Part shown: positions 49,620 through 55,876 of the stretch, in pieces | How positions within the stretch are numbered: position 1 is the stretch's first letter | Layout: each line of letters starts with the position of its first letter | Assembly: GCA_016205965.1 (NCBI GenBank) | Contig: JACQSM010000069.1 | Span: 1-55,876, forward strand | Reading direction: 5' to 3' | DNA: 55,876 nucleotides | From: Candidatus Uhrbacteria bacterium | GTDB lineage: Bacteria > Patescibacteriota > Patescibacteriia > SG8-24 | Translations under genes and position numbers: made by a program | Notes under the pieces: model-generated | Databases searched by the model: none | Seen by the model: the letters and a program-made list of their open reading frames with translations, nothing else | What the model was told of the DNA's origin: nothing

Positions 49620-49695
49620 GAGCCATGAGCGGACATATGTGGCGACCCACGTGCGTCTGGTCAAAGACCCATCACGAAAGTGGTGGGTTTTTGAT
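49620..49695 (+). repeat. Hairpin-plus-terminator direct repeat, copy C
   Basis: The second 76-bp copy differs from copy B at one base (G at 49651 for A). It carries the hairpin (loop CGAC), GAAA-loop terminator and TTTTT in the same order. It begins GAGCCATGAGC although no tRNA precedes it, so this copy appears to be a displaced duplicate of the tRNA-Gln 3' end. Confidence 0.9.
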
Positions 49696-49720
49696 TGCTC
49701 CGGAAACCCCTCAAAAAATG

Positions 49721-49729
49721 TGGTATAAT
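49721..49729 (+). promoter_or_regulatory. Extended -10 promoter of the sensor operon
   Basis: TGGTATAAT, with the perfect -10 TATAAT at 49724-49729, lies 22 nt before ATG 49751. Confidence 0.75.
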
Positions 49730-49750
49730 AACCGCCTGTCTAGTATATCC

Positions 49751-50785
49751 ATGCAAGTTATTTATATGCTGAAAAAAATATTTTTTTTCTTGATTGCGGG
49801 AGCGGCTCTGGCGGCGATCGCGTGGTTCGGTTATCAGAAATTTACTACTACTACTACTACTACTAAATTTCCTGGGAAAATTACCATTGGTCACACGCCT
49901 TGGCCCGGCTATATCGGATTGTATATTGCAGCTGACAAGGGCTTTTTTAAAGACAACGGTCTTGACGTTGATCTTAAGGCTTATCCTGGACTTGCGGAGC
50001 TCTCTAAGGATTACGTCGCGGGAAACCTCCAGGGGAGAAGCAATTTGACTCTTGATGCCATTAACGAGGCCCATGACGGTTTAGATCAGAAGGTGGTAAT
50101 TGTAATCGATTACAGTAAAGGTTCAGACGGCATCATCGCTTCTAAAAATATCGAGAAATTTTACGATATCAAGGGTAAGAAGGTCGCTTTTGAAGCCGAG
50201 GGCCTCGAGGAGTTTTTTCTTCGTTACGCGTTGAACAATAACCAGATTAGCCTGAATGATATTATCCCCCTCAATCTTGATCCGCAAAAATCCGCTGAAG
50301 CCCTGGTAAAGGGTGAAGCCGATGTCGCGGTGACGTATGAACCGTTCATGGGGAATGCGCTGCTTGAGAGCGGAGGTCATAAAATCTTTACGTCGGCCGA
50401 TGCCCCCGGCTTGATCACCGACGTGCTGACATTCCGTTCCGATTTCGTCAAGGATTATCCGGGAACGATCGAAGCGATCGTCAATGCCTATTTTAGGGCG
50501 ATTCAATTCTGGAAAGAAAATCCCGCAGAGGCCAATAGTATTTTAGCCGAGTATCTTGACACGCCACTGGAACAAGTACCAAGCCAACTTGATGGTGTAT
50601 ACGTTCTTAATAAAGAGGATAACCGGACCGCCTTCACGTTCGCGGCCGGTGTGCAATCCCTTTACGGTAACATGCGGCAAATCGGCGAATTTGTTCATGG
50701 AATTCGTGAGAAACGTGGTGAGATACGCAGGGTTGATACCGATGCCATGATCGACCCAAGTTTTATCCGGAAGATTTCTAAGTGA
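49751..50785 (+). CDS. NMT1/nitrate-taurine-type substrate-binding protein, membrane-anchored
   Basis: A 344-residue protein. It has an N-terminal helix (about residues 7-26) without a lipobox, a run of seven Thr encoded by (ACT)7, then a periplasmic-binding fold: ITIGHTPWPGYIGLYIAADKGFF, GLDVDLKAYPG, DYSKGSDGIIASKNI, GEADVAVTYEPFMGNALLESG and DVLTFRSDFVKDYPGTIEAIV. These are typical of the NrtA/SsuA/TauA family that binds nitrate, sulfonates or similar anions. No ABC permease or ATPase accompanies it; the next gene is a histidine kinase, whose start overlaps (GTG 50782) or closely follows it. A sensing role is therefore likely. ATG 49766 is an alternative start. Noticeably AT-rich. Confidence 0.9.
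   Translation: MQVIYMLKKIFFFLIAGAALAAIAWFGYQKFTTTTTTTKFPGKITIGHTPWPGYIGLYIAADKGFFKDNGLDVDLKAYPGLAELSKDYVAGNLQGRSNLTLDAINEAHDGLDQKVVIVIDYSKGSDGIIASKNIEKFYDIKGKKVAFEAEGLEEFFLRYALNNNQISLNDIIPLNLDPQKSAEALVKGEADVAVTYEPFMGNALLESGGHKIFTSADAPGLITDVLTFRSDFVKDYPGTIEAIVNAYFRAIQFWKENPAEANSILAEYLDTPLEQVPSQLDGVYVLNKEDNRTAFTFAAGVQSLYGNMRQIGEFVHGIREKRGEIRRVDTDAMIDPSFIRKISK
49844..49864 (+). repeat. (ACT)7 microsatellite in coding sequence
   Basis: Seven exact ACT units encode seven threonines between the membrane helix and the binding domain. Change in copy number would keep the frame and alter linker length. Confidence 0.9.
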
Positions 50786-50817
50786 GCCGCGCGGCTGATA
50801 TAAACAGACCCCTCTCC

Positions 50818-53019
50818 ATGAAAGTATTGACGAAAGTGACGCTCATAATCTCGACAGGCGCTTTTTTTATGCTGGCGACCGCAGGTTATTTCGTCTTTAC
50901 TGAAACCAAGAACGCGCTGCAGCAAACCATTCGAGACAGACAAAGCGAGCTCGGACATCAAACTATCGACAAGATCGATCGAACGCTATTTGGCTATTAT
51001 GTCGGCATTCAAAACATTGCCGATGAAGAGAGCATTCAGCGAACGTTGAGCGGTGCGGTGCAGGATCGCCGGGAAATCGAACGCCGCATCAAAGAACTTC
51101 CGTTCTTGACCGGCCCGTGGGATGTTCTGAAGATCATTAATTCGCAGGGAGCCATCATAGCTTCCAACTCCCGTCAAGACGCTGAGAAAAATGCGGAGAT
51201 AGAAAAAAATATCGAAAATTTGGCAGCCTTAAAGGAGGCGATCAAGGGCAACGTTTACTACTCTGATTTCCTCTTTACTAAGGACACCGGAAGGCCGACC
51301 ATGATCTTTGCGGCCCCGATTCGTGACCAGGAAACGGCGGATCAACCCATTATCGGCGTCGTGATCGGACATGTCGCCTGGCCAGTGATAAAGGAGATCA
51401 TCGAGGCATCCGATCCGGCCAGCGAATTTGACCTCTATACGCGTGGCGGCGTTCTTATCGCCACGAATCAAGAATCTGCCAAACATCTCTTTCTCAAAAA
51501 TACCGAGATTGAAAGATCCTTGTCTGCTCCGCCCCACGTCGCGAATCTAATTAAAACTGAGGCTGATGAGGGATTTGAAGCATTGGTGACGCGTGCCGAC
51601 TCGCACGGGCATCTGGCCTATAAAGGAAATCAGTGGGCTTTATTCATAGAAACGCCTACGAGCATCGCGTTTGCGCCTGCAATCAGCACCGCACGACGCA
51701 TTGTTCTGGTTCTTTTACCGATTATTTTGTTTATATTGTTCGTTATATTGCTTCTCTTGAGCTCATTAGTGGTTAGACCCATCGTCGATATCACCAAAGT
51801 TTCGAAGGTTATTGCGGTGGGCGACTTTTCAGCTAGAGTGCGGGTGCGGACGAAAGATGAGATTGGCGAACTTGCGATTTCCTTCAACGCCATGACCGAG
51901 AAAATGAGGGAATCGCTAAATATCATCAACATAGAAAGAGATAAGCTGGCGAAGCTTATTGAGAGCATGGGCGATAGCGTTATGGTAATCGACACGGAGG
52001 GAAAGATTACTCTTTGGAACTATGCTGCTGCGTTGCTGACCGGCTGGGAACAGAAGGAGGTAATAGGCAGGCCATTTAAGGATATTTTAAAACTGGTTCG
52101 CGAAGCGGATCGCGCCAGCAATAGTGACTTTATCGTTCGTGCGATCACAGAGAAGGTTAAAAAATCAATGGAAAACCACACCCTTTTGATCCGAAAAGAC
52201 GGGACGGAGATCCCTGTTGCCGATAGTGCCGCCCCGATCATAGATGCGGACGGCGATGTTTGGGGCGCTATCGTGGTATTTCGCGATGTTGCGAAAGAAA
52301 GAGAGTTAGAACGGCTCAAGACCGACTTTGTCGCCATAGCATCGCATGAAATGCGCACCCCCCTCACCCTTATTAAGGGAAACTCGGAACGCCTGTTAAA
52401 GGGTGAATCGATATTGAAAGACGCCAAGTTAACTGAAATGGTATCGAGCATATACCGGAATAGCGATCGTCTTTTCGGTATTGTAAACGATTTTCTCGAT
52501 GTCTTGACGCTTGAGGAGAAACGAATACCATTGAATTTGGAGCATTTCGATCTCGTACCTCTTGTTCATGAGTGCGTTGCGGAGTTCAGAACATTTGCAG
52601 AAGCAAAAAAGATATATTTGAAGATCGATGATCTCTCCGCCTCTCATCAAATGGTGGTAGCGGATAGGGCGCGCGTCAGGCAGGTTATGATCAATCTGTT
52701 GGGAAATGCCATGCGCCACACGGAAAAAGGCGGCGTACGTCTGACCTTTGAAAAGCAGAAAAACTTCATAGAAGTTTCCGTCAATGATACGGGCCCAGGC
52801 ATCTCGAAAGAGAATCAACTCAGGCTATTCAGAAAATTTGGTTCGATTCGGGAGACATTCATCCGTTCAAAGGAGTACGGCAGCGGTCTCGGTCTCTACA
52901 TCAGTAAACTATTGATTGAGGCCATGGGCGGAGAGATCTGGCTGAAAAAAAGTTCTCCTGGCGCCGGAAGTACGTTCAGTTTTACTTTGCGGACTTCCAC
53001 AGACAAGGAGGGCGTGTAA
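50818..53019 (+). CDS. Sensor histidine kinase (Cache-HAMP-PAS-HisKA-HATPase)
   Basis: A 733-residue membrane kinase. Helix 1 is at about residues 5-25. An extracytoplasmic Cache-like sensor (about 26-285) contains WDVLKIINSQGAIIASN and TRGGVLIATN. Helix 2 spans 290-318. HAMP follows (RPIVDITKVSKVIAVGDF...), then a PAS domain from about 380 (MVIDTEGKITLWNYAAALLTGW), HisKA with phospho-acceptor His510 in ASHEMRTPLT and HATPase (NLLGNAMRH, NDTGPGISKEN, GSGLGLYISKLL). The GTG at 50782 overlaps the binding-protein stop and would add 12 residues; ATG 50818 starts directly at the helix. The response regulator follows 24 bp later. Confidence 0.93.
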   Translation: MKVLTKVTLIISTGAFFMLATAGYFVFTETKNALQQTIRDRQSELGHQTIDKIDRTLFGYYVGIQNIADEESIQRTLSGAVQDRREIERRIKELPFLTGPWDVLKIINSQGAIIASNSRQDAEKNAEIEKNIENLAALKEAIKGNVYYSDFLFTKDTGRPTMIFAAPIRDQETADQPIIGVVIGHVAWPVIKEIIEASDPASEFDLYTRGGVLIATNQESAKHLFLKNTEIERSLSAPPHVANLIKTEADEGFEALVTRADSHGHLAYKGNQWALFIETPTSIAFAPAISTARRIVLVLLPIILFILFVILLLLSSLVVRPIVDITKVSKVIAVGDFSARVRVRTKDEIGELAISFNAMTEKMRESLNIINIERDKLAKLIESMGDSVMVIDTEGKITLWNYAAALLTGWEQKEVIGRPFKDILKLVREADRASNSDFIVRAITEKVKKSMENHTLLIRKDGTEIPVADSAAPIIDADGDVWGAIVVFRDVAKERELERLKTDFVAIASHEMRTPLTLIKGNSERLLKGESILKDAKLTEMVSSIYRNSDRLFGIVNDFLDVLTLEEKRIPLNLEHFDLVPLVHECVAEFRTFAEAKKIYLKIDDLSASHQMVVADRARVRQVMINLLGNAMRHTEKGGVRLTFEKQKNFIEVSVNDTGPGISKENQLRLFRKFGSIRETFIRSKEYGSGLGLYISKLLIEAMGGEIWLKKSSPGAGSTFSFTLRTSTDKEGV

Positions 53020-53043
53020 TAATCATAGGTACGCAATCACATT

Positions 53044-53427
53044 ATGACCATGAAAAAACGCATTTTGTTAGTTGACGACGAGGATGAAATTCTTTCACTC
53101 TATGGCGAGGTGCTCGCCGAAGAGGGCTTTGAGGTATTGATCGCACATGATGGAGCGGAGGGGGTCAAAGTCGCCAAGCAGGAGAAACCCGACCTCGTCC
53201 TAATGGATCTTAAAATGCCGGTCATGGACGGTATGGACGCATTCATGCAGATTCATGATGACCCTGCCACGCGAGCCATAAAAGTTGTTTTCCTGACCGC
53301 TTTCGGTGATCCTGAAGTGGTGGGGGCTGACATCAAGATATCCGAAGAGATCGGTGCCGCGGGTTATATCAGAAAGGGAATTACACTTGATGAATTAGTA
53401 AAAAAGGTCAGGGAGTATATACGGTAG
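53044..53427 (+). CDS. Stand-alone response regulator receiver (CheY-like)
   Basis: A 127-residue receiver with phospho-acceptor Asp55 (VLMDLKMPVMDG), the acidic pair DDED near residues 11-14, the Thr in FLTAFG and the Lys in IRKG. There is no DNA-binding or enzymatic output domain, so it must act through protein contacts or a phosphorelay. It is the last gene of the operon with the binding protein and kinase, ending at an AT-to-GC composition change. Confidence 0.93.
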   Translation: MTMKKRILLVDDEDEILSLYGEVLAEEGFEVLIAHDGAEGVKVAKQEKPDLVLMDLKMPVMDGMDAFMQIHDDPATRAIKVVFLTAFGDPEVVGADIKISEEIGAAGYIRKGITLDELVKKVREYIR

Positions 53428-53461
53428 ATTTCTAGGTGTTCCGAGAGTGAGTTGGTGAGCC

Positions 53462-53497
53462 ACGTAAAAGCCGCGCCGTTCGGAGCGGTTTTTACGT
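53462..53497 (+). terminator. Terminator of the sensor operon
   Basis: Interrupted stem ACGTAAAA / TTTTACGT enclosing CCGC / GCGG, with TTTTT in the 3' arm. GAGCCA occurs at 53457-53462 just before, as at the other repeats, but the 46-nt core is absent. Confidence 0.75.
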
Positions 53498-53510
53498 ACC
53501 GCGCAATTTC

Positions 53511-53519
53511 TGATAAGAT
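53511..53519 (+). promoter_or_regulatory. Extended -10 box of the lipoprotein gene
   Basis: TGATAAGAT is placed so that transcription would begin near 53526, after ATG 53520. It therefore supports ATG 53550 as the start. Confidence 0.5.
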
Positions 53520-53549
53520 ATGTCGCATAAACGTCTGTTTTTTCGCCAT

Positions 53550-54335
53550 ATGCGCACCAAGCGTTTCGTTTCCGCATTACCGTTACTCACTTCGCTCGTG
53601 TTCATCGGCGCGGGCTGCGGCCAGAAGGCTGCCGTGTCCACGGGAGCGGAGACCGCCACGCCGGCCGCAAGCGGGAAGCCCGTGAGTTCCGACAAATGCG
53701 GCAACCCGTACTATCCGTTCAAGCCCGGATTGGCCATCACCTATGGCACCACGCCGTCGGTCAATGCCGACTATACGATTCGCGTCATCAGCGCGTCGGG
53801 TTCCACTGCCGCGATTCGCGCCGAGATGGCCGGCGGTGTTGCCGTTGAAATGCAGGCCGACTGCGCGAACGGCACGGTCTCGATGAAAGGAACATTGGAC
53901 CTCGGCGCGGCGGCCCAGGGCATGAAGATCAAAACGACCGTCGTCGAATCCAGCGGCACGTTCATGCCGGCAAGCGTCGCGGTCGGATCCGCCTGGAGCA
54001 ATTCTCAGACGGTGAAGGTGGAAGCGGCCGGCGGCCCGGGCGCGATCGCCGGCGTGGGACCGATCACGACCGTCACGACTGAAAAGAGCAAAGTGCTCGG
54101 CGAGGAGTCGGTCACCGTTCCGGCCGGCACATACAGGGCGCTCAAGGTCGAGGTAACGCGAACCACGACCTCCAAGTTTTCCGGCCTGCCGGCGGGCTTG
54201 AAGTTGCCCGAGATGCCGCCATCGACGGCGACGGTCACCGAATGGTGGGTGAAGGGCGTCGGCATGGTGAAATCCGTGACGACGGGCCAAGGCGAGACCT
54301 CGACCGTCGAGGCGAAGTCGGTCACCGGGCTGTAA
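53550..54335 (+). CDS. Lipoprotein of unknown function
   Basis: A 261-residue exported lipoprotein. The signal peptide ends in a lipobox (FIGAGC) with the modified Cys near residue 22. The mature part has a Thr/Ala-rich linker and a beta-rich domain with repeating strands (CGNPYYPFKPGLAITY, TVPAGTYRALKVEVTRTTT, TEWWVKGVGMVKS). This pattern resembles DUF3108-like or lipocalin-type domains (VPAGTYxxxKV, WxxxGVGxVK), but the family call is tentative. Start ATG 53550 is preferred over 53520 because of the -10 position. GC-rich like the core genes. Confidence 0.7.
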   Translation: MRTKRFVSALPLLTSLVFIGAGCGQKAAVSTGAETATPAASGKPVSSDKCGNPYYPFKPGLAITYGTTPSVNADYTIRVISASGSTAAIRAEMAGGVAVEMQADCANGTVSMKGTLDLGAAAQGMKIKTTVVESSGTFMPASVAVGSAWSNSQTVKVEAAGGPGAIAGVGPITTVTTEKSKVLGEESVTVPAGTYRALKVEVTRTTTSKFSGLPAGLKLPEMPPSTATVTEWWVKGVGMVKSVTTGQGETSTVEAKSVTGL

Positions 54336-54440
54336 CGCCAGACGCCATAGGCCTGCATCGGAAACAACGTTTTCTATCACTGCCAAAGTTCGTAAGAAAG
54401 GAAAAACCACTCAAGGAGACGGGTACCGGGCGCTGGTCCG

Positions 54441-54466
54441 AAAAAACACCCCGCGTTTGCGGGGTG
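54441..54466 (-). terminator. Terminator of the minus-strand small gene
   Basis: On the minus strand CACCCCGC / GCGGGGTG with loop AAAC, followed by six T. It lies in the convergent gap (54336-54467) where no gene is seen. Confidence 0.85.
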
Positions 54467-54467
54467 G

Positions 54468-54746
54468 TTATTGTGGTTTGAGGGTGATCAGCGCCATGTC
54501 GTTCTCGACGGTCATGACGCCGAAAAAATCGATCCAGGCGGTCAGTCCGAGGGGATTCGAGGCTGCGGGATCGGTTCCGGGGATCACGTTGCCGCCCGTC
54601 GCGACGCCGTCGACTCGAAATGAGCGCAAGGCGACCTCGGGTCCTTCTCGCCGCACGAAGCAACGCCAATGGTACGGGTCGCCCTCGGTGCGGATCCGCT
54701 TGACGTTTCCGGCCACTCGTATCCAGACAGGCTGCGACATCGTCAT
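54468..54746 (-). CDS. Small hypothetical protein
   Basis: A 92-residue protein without signal peptide or membrane helix, with short beta-like segments (VWIRVAGNVKRI, WRCFVRREG, FFGVMTVENDMALITL). Its start ATG 54746 has a strong AAGGAG 8 nt upstream on the minus strand, and a terminator follows its stop, so it is a real transcription unit. No family recognised. Confidence 0.65.
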   Translation of the reverse strand: MTMSQPVWIRVAGNVKRIRTEGDPYHWRCFVRREGPEVALRSFRVDGVATGGNVIPGTDPAASNPLGLTAWIDFFGVMTVENDMALITLKPQ

Positions 54747-54823
54747 TGTTTTCTCCTTAGTTTGGGCAGGTGACCACCTTACTGGCCGCCTGGTCGCGCG
54801 TCAATCGCTGGGCACGACCTGCG

Positions 54824-55333
54824 TCATTTGACCTCGACGATCGTATAAACGATGTCGCGGCCGTTGGCGGCGACGGTGACCGTTTCGCCGGCGCGGCGGT
54901 CGATGAGGGCTTTGCCGAGCGGGGACAGGTGCGAGATCCTGCCGGCCGCCGGGTTGGTTTCTTGCGAGCCGAGTATTTGATAGGTCCGCCGGTTGCCGTT
55001 GATCATCAGCACCACGGTCGAGCCGATGCGGATTTTGCCGGAAGGATCGGCGCCGGTTTCGATGATGATGGCGTTCTTGAGCCGATCCTTGATCGACAAG
55101 ACGCGGCCGTCGATGCGGCCGAGCCGGGCTTTGGCTTCGGTATAGGCGGCGTTCTCGGAAAGATCGCCCATTTCGCGCGCCTTGGTCAGGTCTTCGACCG
55201 CCTTTGGGCGCTGGACGCGCTCCAGGTCTTCGAGGTCGGCCTTAAGACGGCGGACTTTTTCGGCCGTCATATAATGATCCTCTTGGCGGCCGGCCAGACG
55301 ATCCATCTCTGATTTGCGTTTGGGTACCTGCAT
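54824..55333 (-). CDS. greA: Transcription elongation factor GreA
   Basis: A 169-residue Gre factor that rescues stalled RNA polymerase by stimulating transcript cleavage. The N-terminal coiled coil holds the acidic tip REMGDLSENAAYTEAKAR with the essential Asp and Glu. The C-terminal FKBP-like domain includes GKIRIGSTVVLMING, YQILGSQETNPAAGRISHLSPLGKALIDRRAGE and the terminal strand. ATG 55333 is chosen; ATG 55306 and ATG 55270 are alternatives, since the first about 20 residues are an extension. It diverges from the ABC-F gene. Confidence 0.92.
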   Translation of the reverse strand: MQVPKRKSEMDRLAGRQEDHYMTAEKVRRLKADLEDLERVQRPKAVEDLTKAREMGDLSENAAYTEAKARLGRIDGRVLSIKDRLKNAIIIETGADPSGKIRIGSTVVLMINGNRRTYQILGSQETNPAAGRISHLSPLGKALIDRRAGETVTVAANGRDIVYTIVEVK

Positions 55334-55367
55334 AAGGATGGGTCCATGGTAGCCGGACTCGCCCCAG

Positions 55368-55396
55368 TTGCCAAACCCGTCAGAAACGTGTATCCT
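55368..55396 (+). promoter_or_regulatory. Promoter of the ABC-F gene
   Basis: TTGCCA (55368-55373), 17-bp spacer, TATCCT (55391-55396). ATG 55406 is only 9 nt after the -10 box, so the mRNA would be almost leaderless. Confidence 0.65.
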
Positions 55397-55405
55397 GTCG
55401 TGGAT

Positions 55406-55876
55406 ATGGCCAACGATGCGGTCGTGCTTCGCTTCAGCGAAGTGACATTCGGCTACGGCGAGACCAAGCCCATCCTCGATGAGGCCTCTTTTTCGGTGCG
55501 CAACGGCTCCAAGGTCGCGCTCATGGGCCAGAACGGCGCCGGCAAGACCTCGCTCTTCAAATTGATCCTGGGCGAGAACAAACCGCAGGCCGGCGGCATC
55601 TTCACCACGCCCAAAGACGCCGTCGTCGGCCACGCCCGCCAGGTCATTCCGACCGATCAATCTGGTCTGACCGTTCGCGAATGGTTCTCCGGCACATTCG
55701 TCGAAGTGCCGTACAACGTCGACCGGCGCATCGCCGAGGTTCTCGACGCCGTCAATCTCAAAACCGATCTCGATAAAAAACTGGTCGCCCATTCGGGCGG
55801 CCAGCAGGCGCGTTTGCTCCTGGCGTACTCGCTGATCCAGGACCCCGACATCCTGCTGCTCGACGAGCCGACCAAC
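55406..55876 (+). CDS. ABC-F type ATPase, N-terminal part (runs off the window)
   Basis: 157 residues are visible. The first ATPase domain has Walker A GQNGAGKTSLF near residue 41, a signature-like HSGGQQARLLLA and Walker B DILLLDEPTN at the window edge. ABC-F proteins bind ribosomes or act in translation, and carry two ATPase domains; the second lies outside. ATG 55406 is preferred to the in-frame ATG 55346 because the promoter -10 box lies between them. No transmembrane segments. Confidence 0.85.
   Translation, partial: MANDAVVLRFSEVTFGYGETKPILDEASFSVRNGSKVALMGQNGAGKTSLFKLILGENKPQAGGIFTTPKDAVVGHARQVIPTDQSGLTVREWFSGTFVEVPYNVDRRIAEVLDAVNLKTDLDKKLVAHSGGQQARLLLAYSLIQDPDILLLDEPTN

Noticed and set aside
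49419..49664. 81-residue minus-strand gene after nirK
   Set aside because: Its start lies inside repeat copy C and no ribosome-binding site or promoter is visible. It is recorded only as a possible gene remnant.
53457..53462. Fourth copy of the hairpin repeat after the sensor operon
   Set aside because: Only GAGCCA is shared, a 6-mer expected by chance. The 46-nt core is absent, so it is not counted as a copy.
1..55876. CRISPR array, rRNA, integrase or complete insertion sequence
   Set aside because: No regularly spaced repeats, rRNA segments, tyrosine or serine recombinase motifs, or transposase with terminal inverted repeats were seen.

Overview
The window looks like a chromosomal segment of a GC-rich member of the Candidate Phyla Radiation (Patescibacteria, Parcubacteria-like). 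This is inferred from three things: the conserved run short Mur ligase / PH-domain protein / FtsB / parvulin / tRNA-Thr / tRNA-Gly / FtsE / FtsX; the very short or absent leaders, with a -10 box 6-15 nt before many start codons; and the many small secreted or membrane proteins without an outer-membrane toolkit. TGA is a normal stop codon here. No rRNA, CRISPR array, complete transposase or integrase gene is present.

Layout. 1-2.4 kb is an AT-richer accessory block: a helix-turn-helix Fic protein behind paired palindromes, a small acidic protein, a SWIM zinc-finger protein, then a hairpin-plus-terminator repeat (copy A). 2.4-12.2 kb holds a small membrane protein, a large secreted coiled-coil protein and a copper-handling block: a Cys/Met/His-rich membrane protein, an HMA/TauE-SafE/cupredoxin fusion, a CopZ-like chaperone, a CPC-type copper ATPase and a CPH-type copper ATPase. 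12.3-20.1 kb is mostly housekeeping: M1 aminopeptidase, PIF1-like helicase, BaiN/HI0933-type flavoprotein, malate:quinone oxidoreductase-like protein and YceI. 20.1-25.8 kb is an ECF sigma factor followed by small membrane proteins and a MacAB-like exporter. 25.8-29.1 kb carries MarC, a 55-residue zinc-ribbon protein, a VKOR-thioredoxin fusion, a CcdA-like protein and a Na/Ca exchanger. 29.1-41.6 kb has a secreted propeller-like protein, dienelactone hydrolase, ADP-ribosylglycohydrolase, pterin dehydratase, a PRPP synthetase/phosphoribosyltransferase pair, an IscU scaffold, a CDP-alcohol phosphatidyltransferase, a large TPR protein, a class A PBP and a membrane-anchored trypsin-like protease. 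41.8-47.8 kb is the cell-envelope/division core.

47.9-53.5 kb is the most unusual part. Directly at the 3' end of tRNA-Gln(TTG) lies a copper nitrite reductase (NirK) with two N-terminal membrane helices, between two 76-bp direct repeats (75/76 identical) that start inside the tRNA 3' end. Its type-1 copper site appears to carry Gln instead of the axial Met. Next comes a visibly AT-richer operon: a membrane-anchored NMT1/nitrate-taurine-type binding protein with a (ACT)7 microsatellite and no permease, a two-TM Cache/HAMP/PAS histidine kinase, and a stand-alone receiver. I infer a horizontally acquired nitrite-reduction and sensing island next to a tRNA gene, in a genome that also encodes the copper supply and a malate:quinone oxidoreductase-like electron donor. 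53.5-55.9 kb returns to ordinary genes: a lipoprotein, a small protein, GreA and the start of an ABC-F ATPase.

All calls come from reading the sequence and supplied translations. No similarity search was run, and base-composition statements are by eye.
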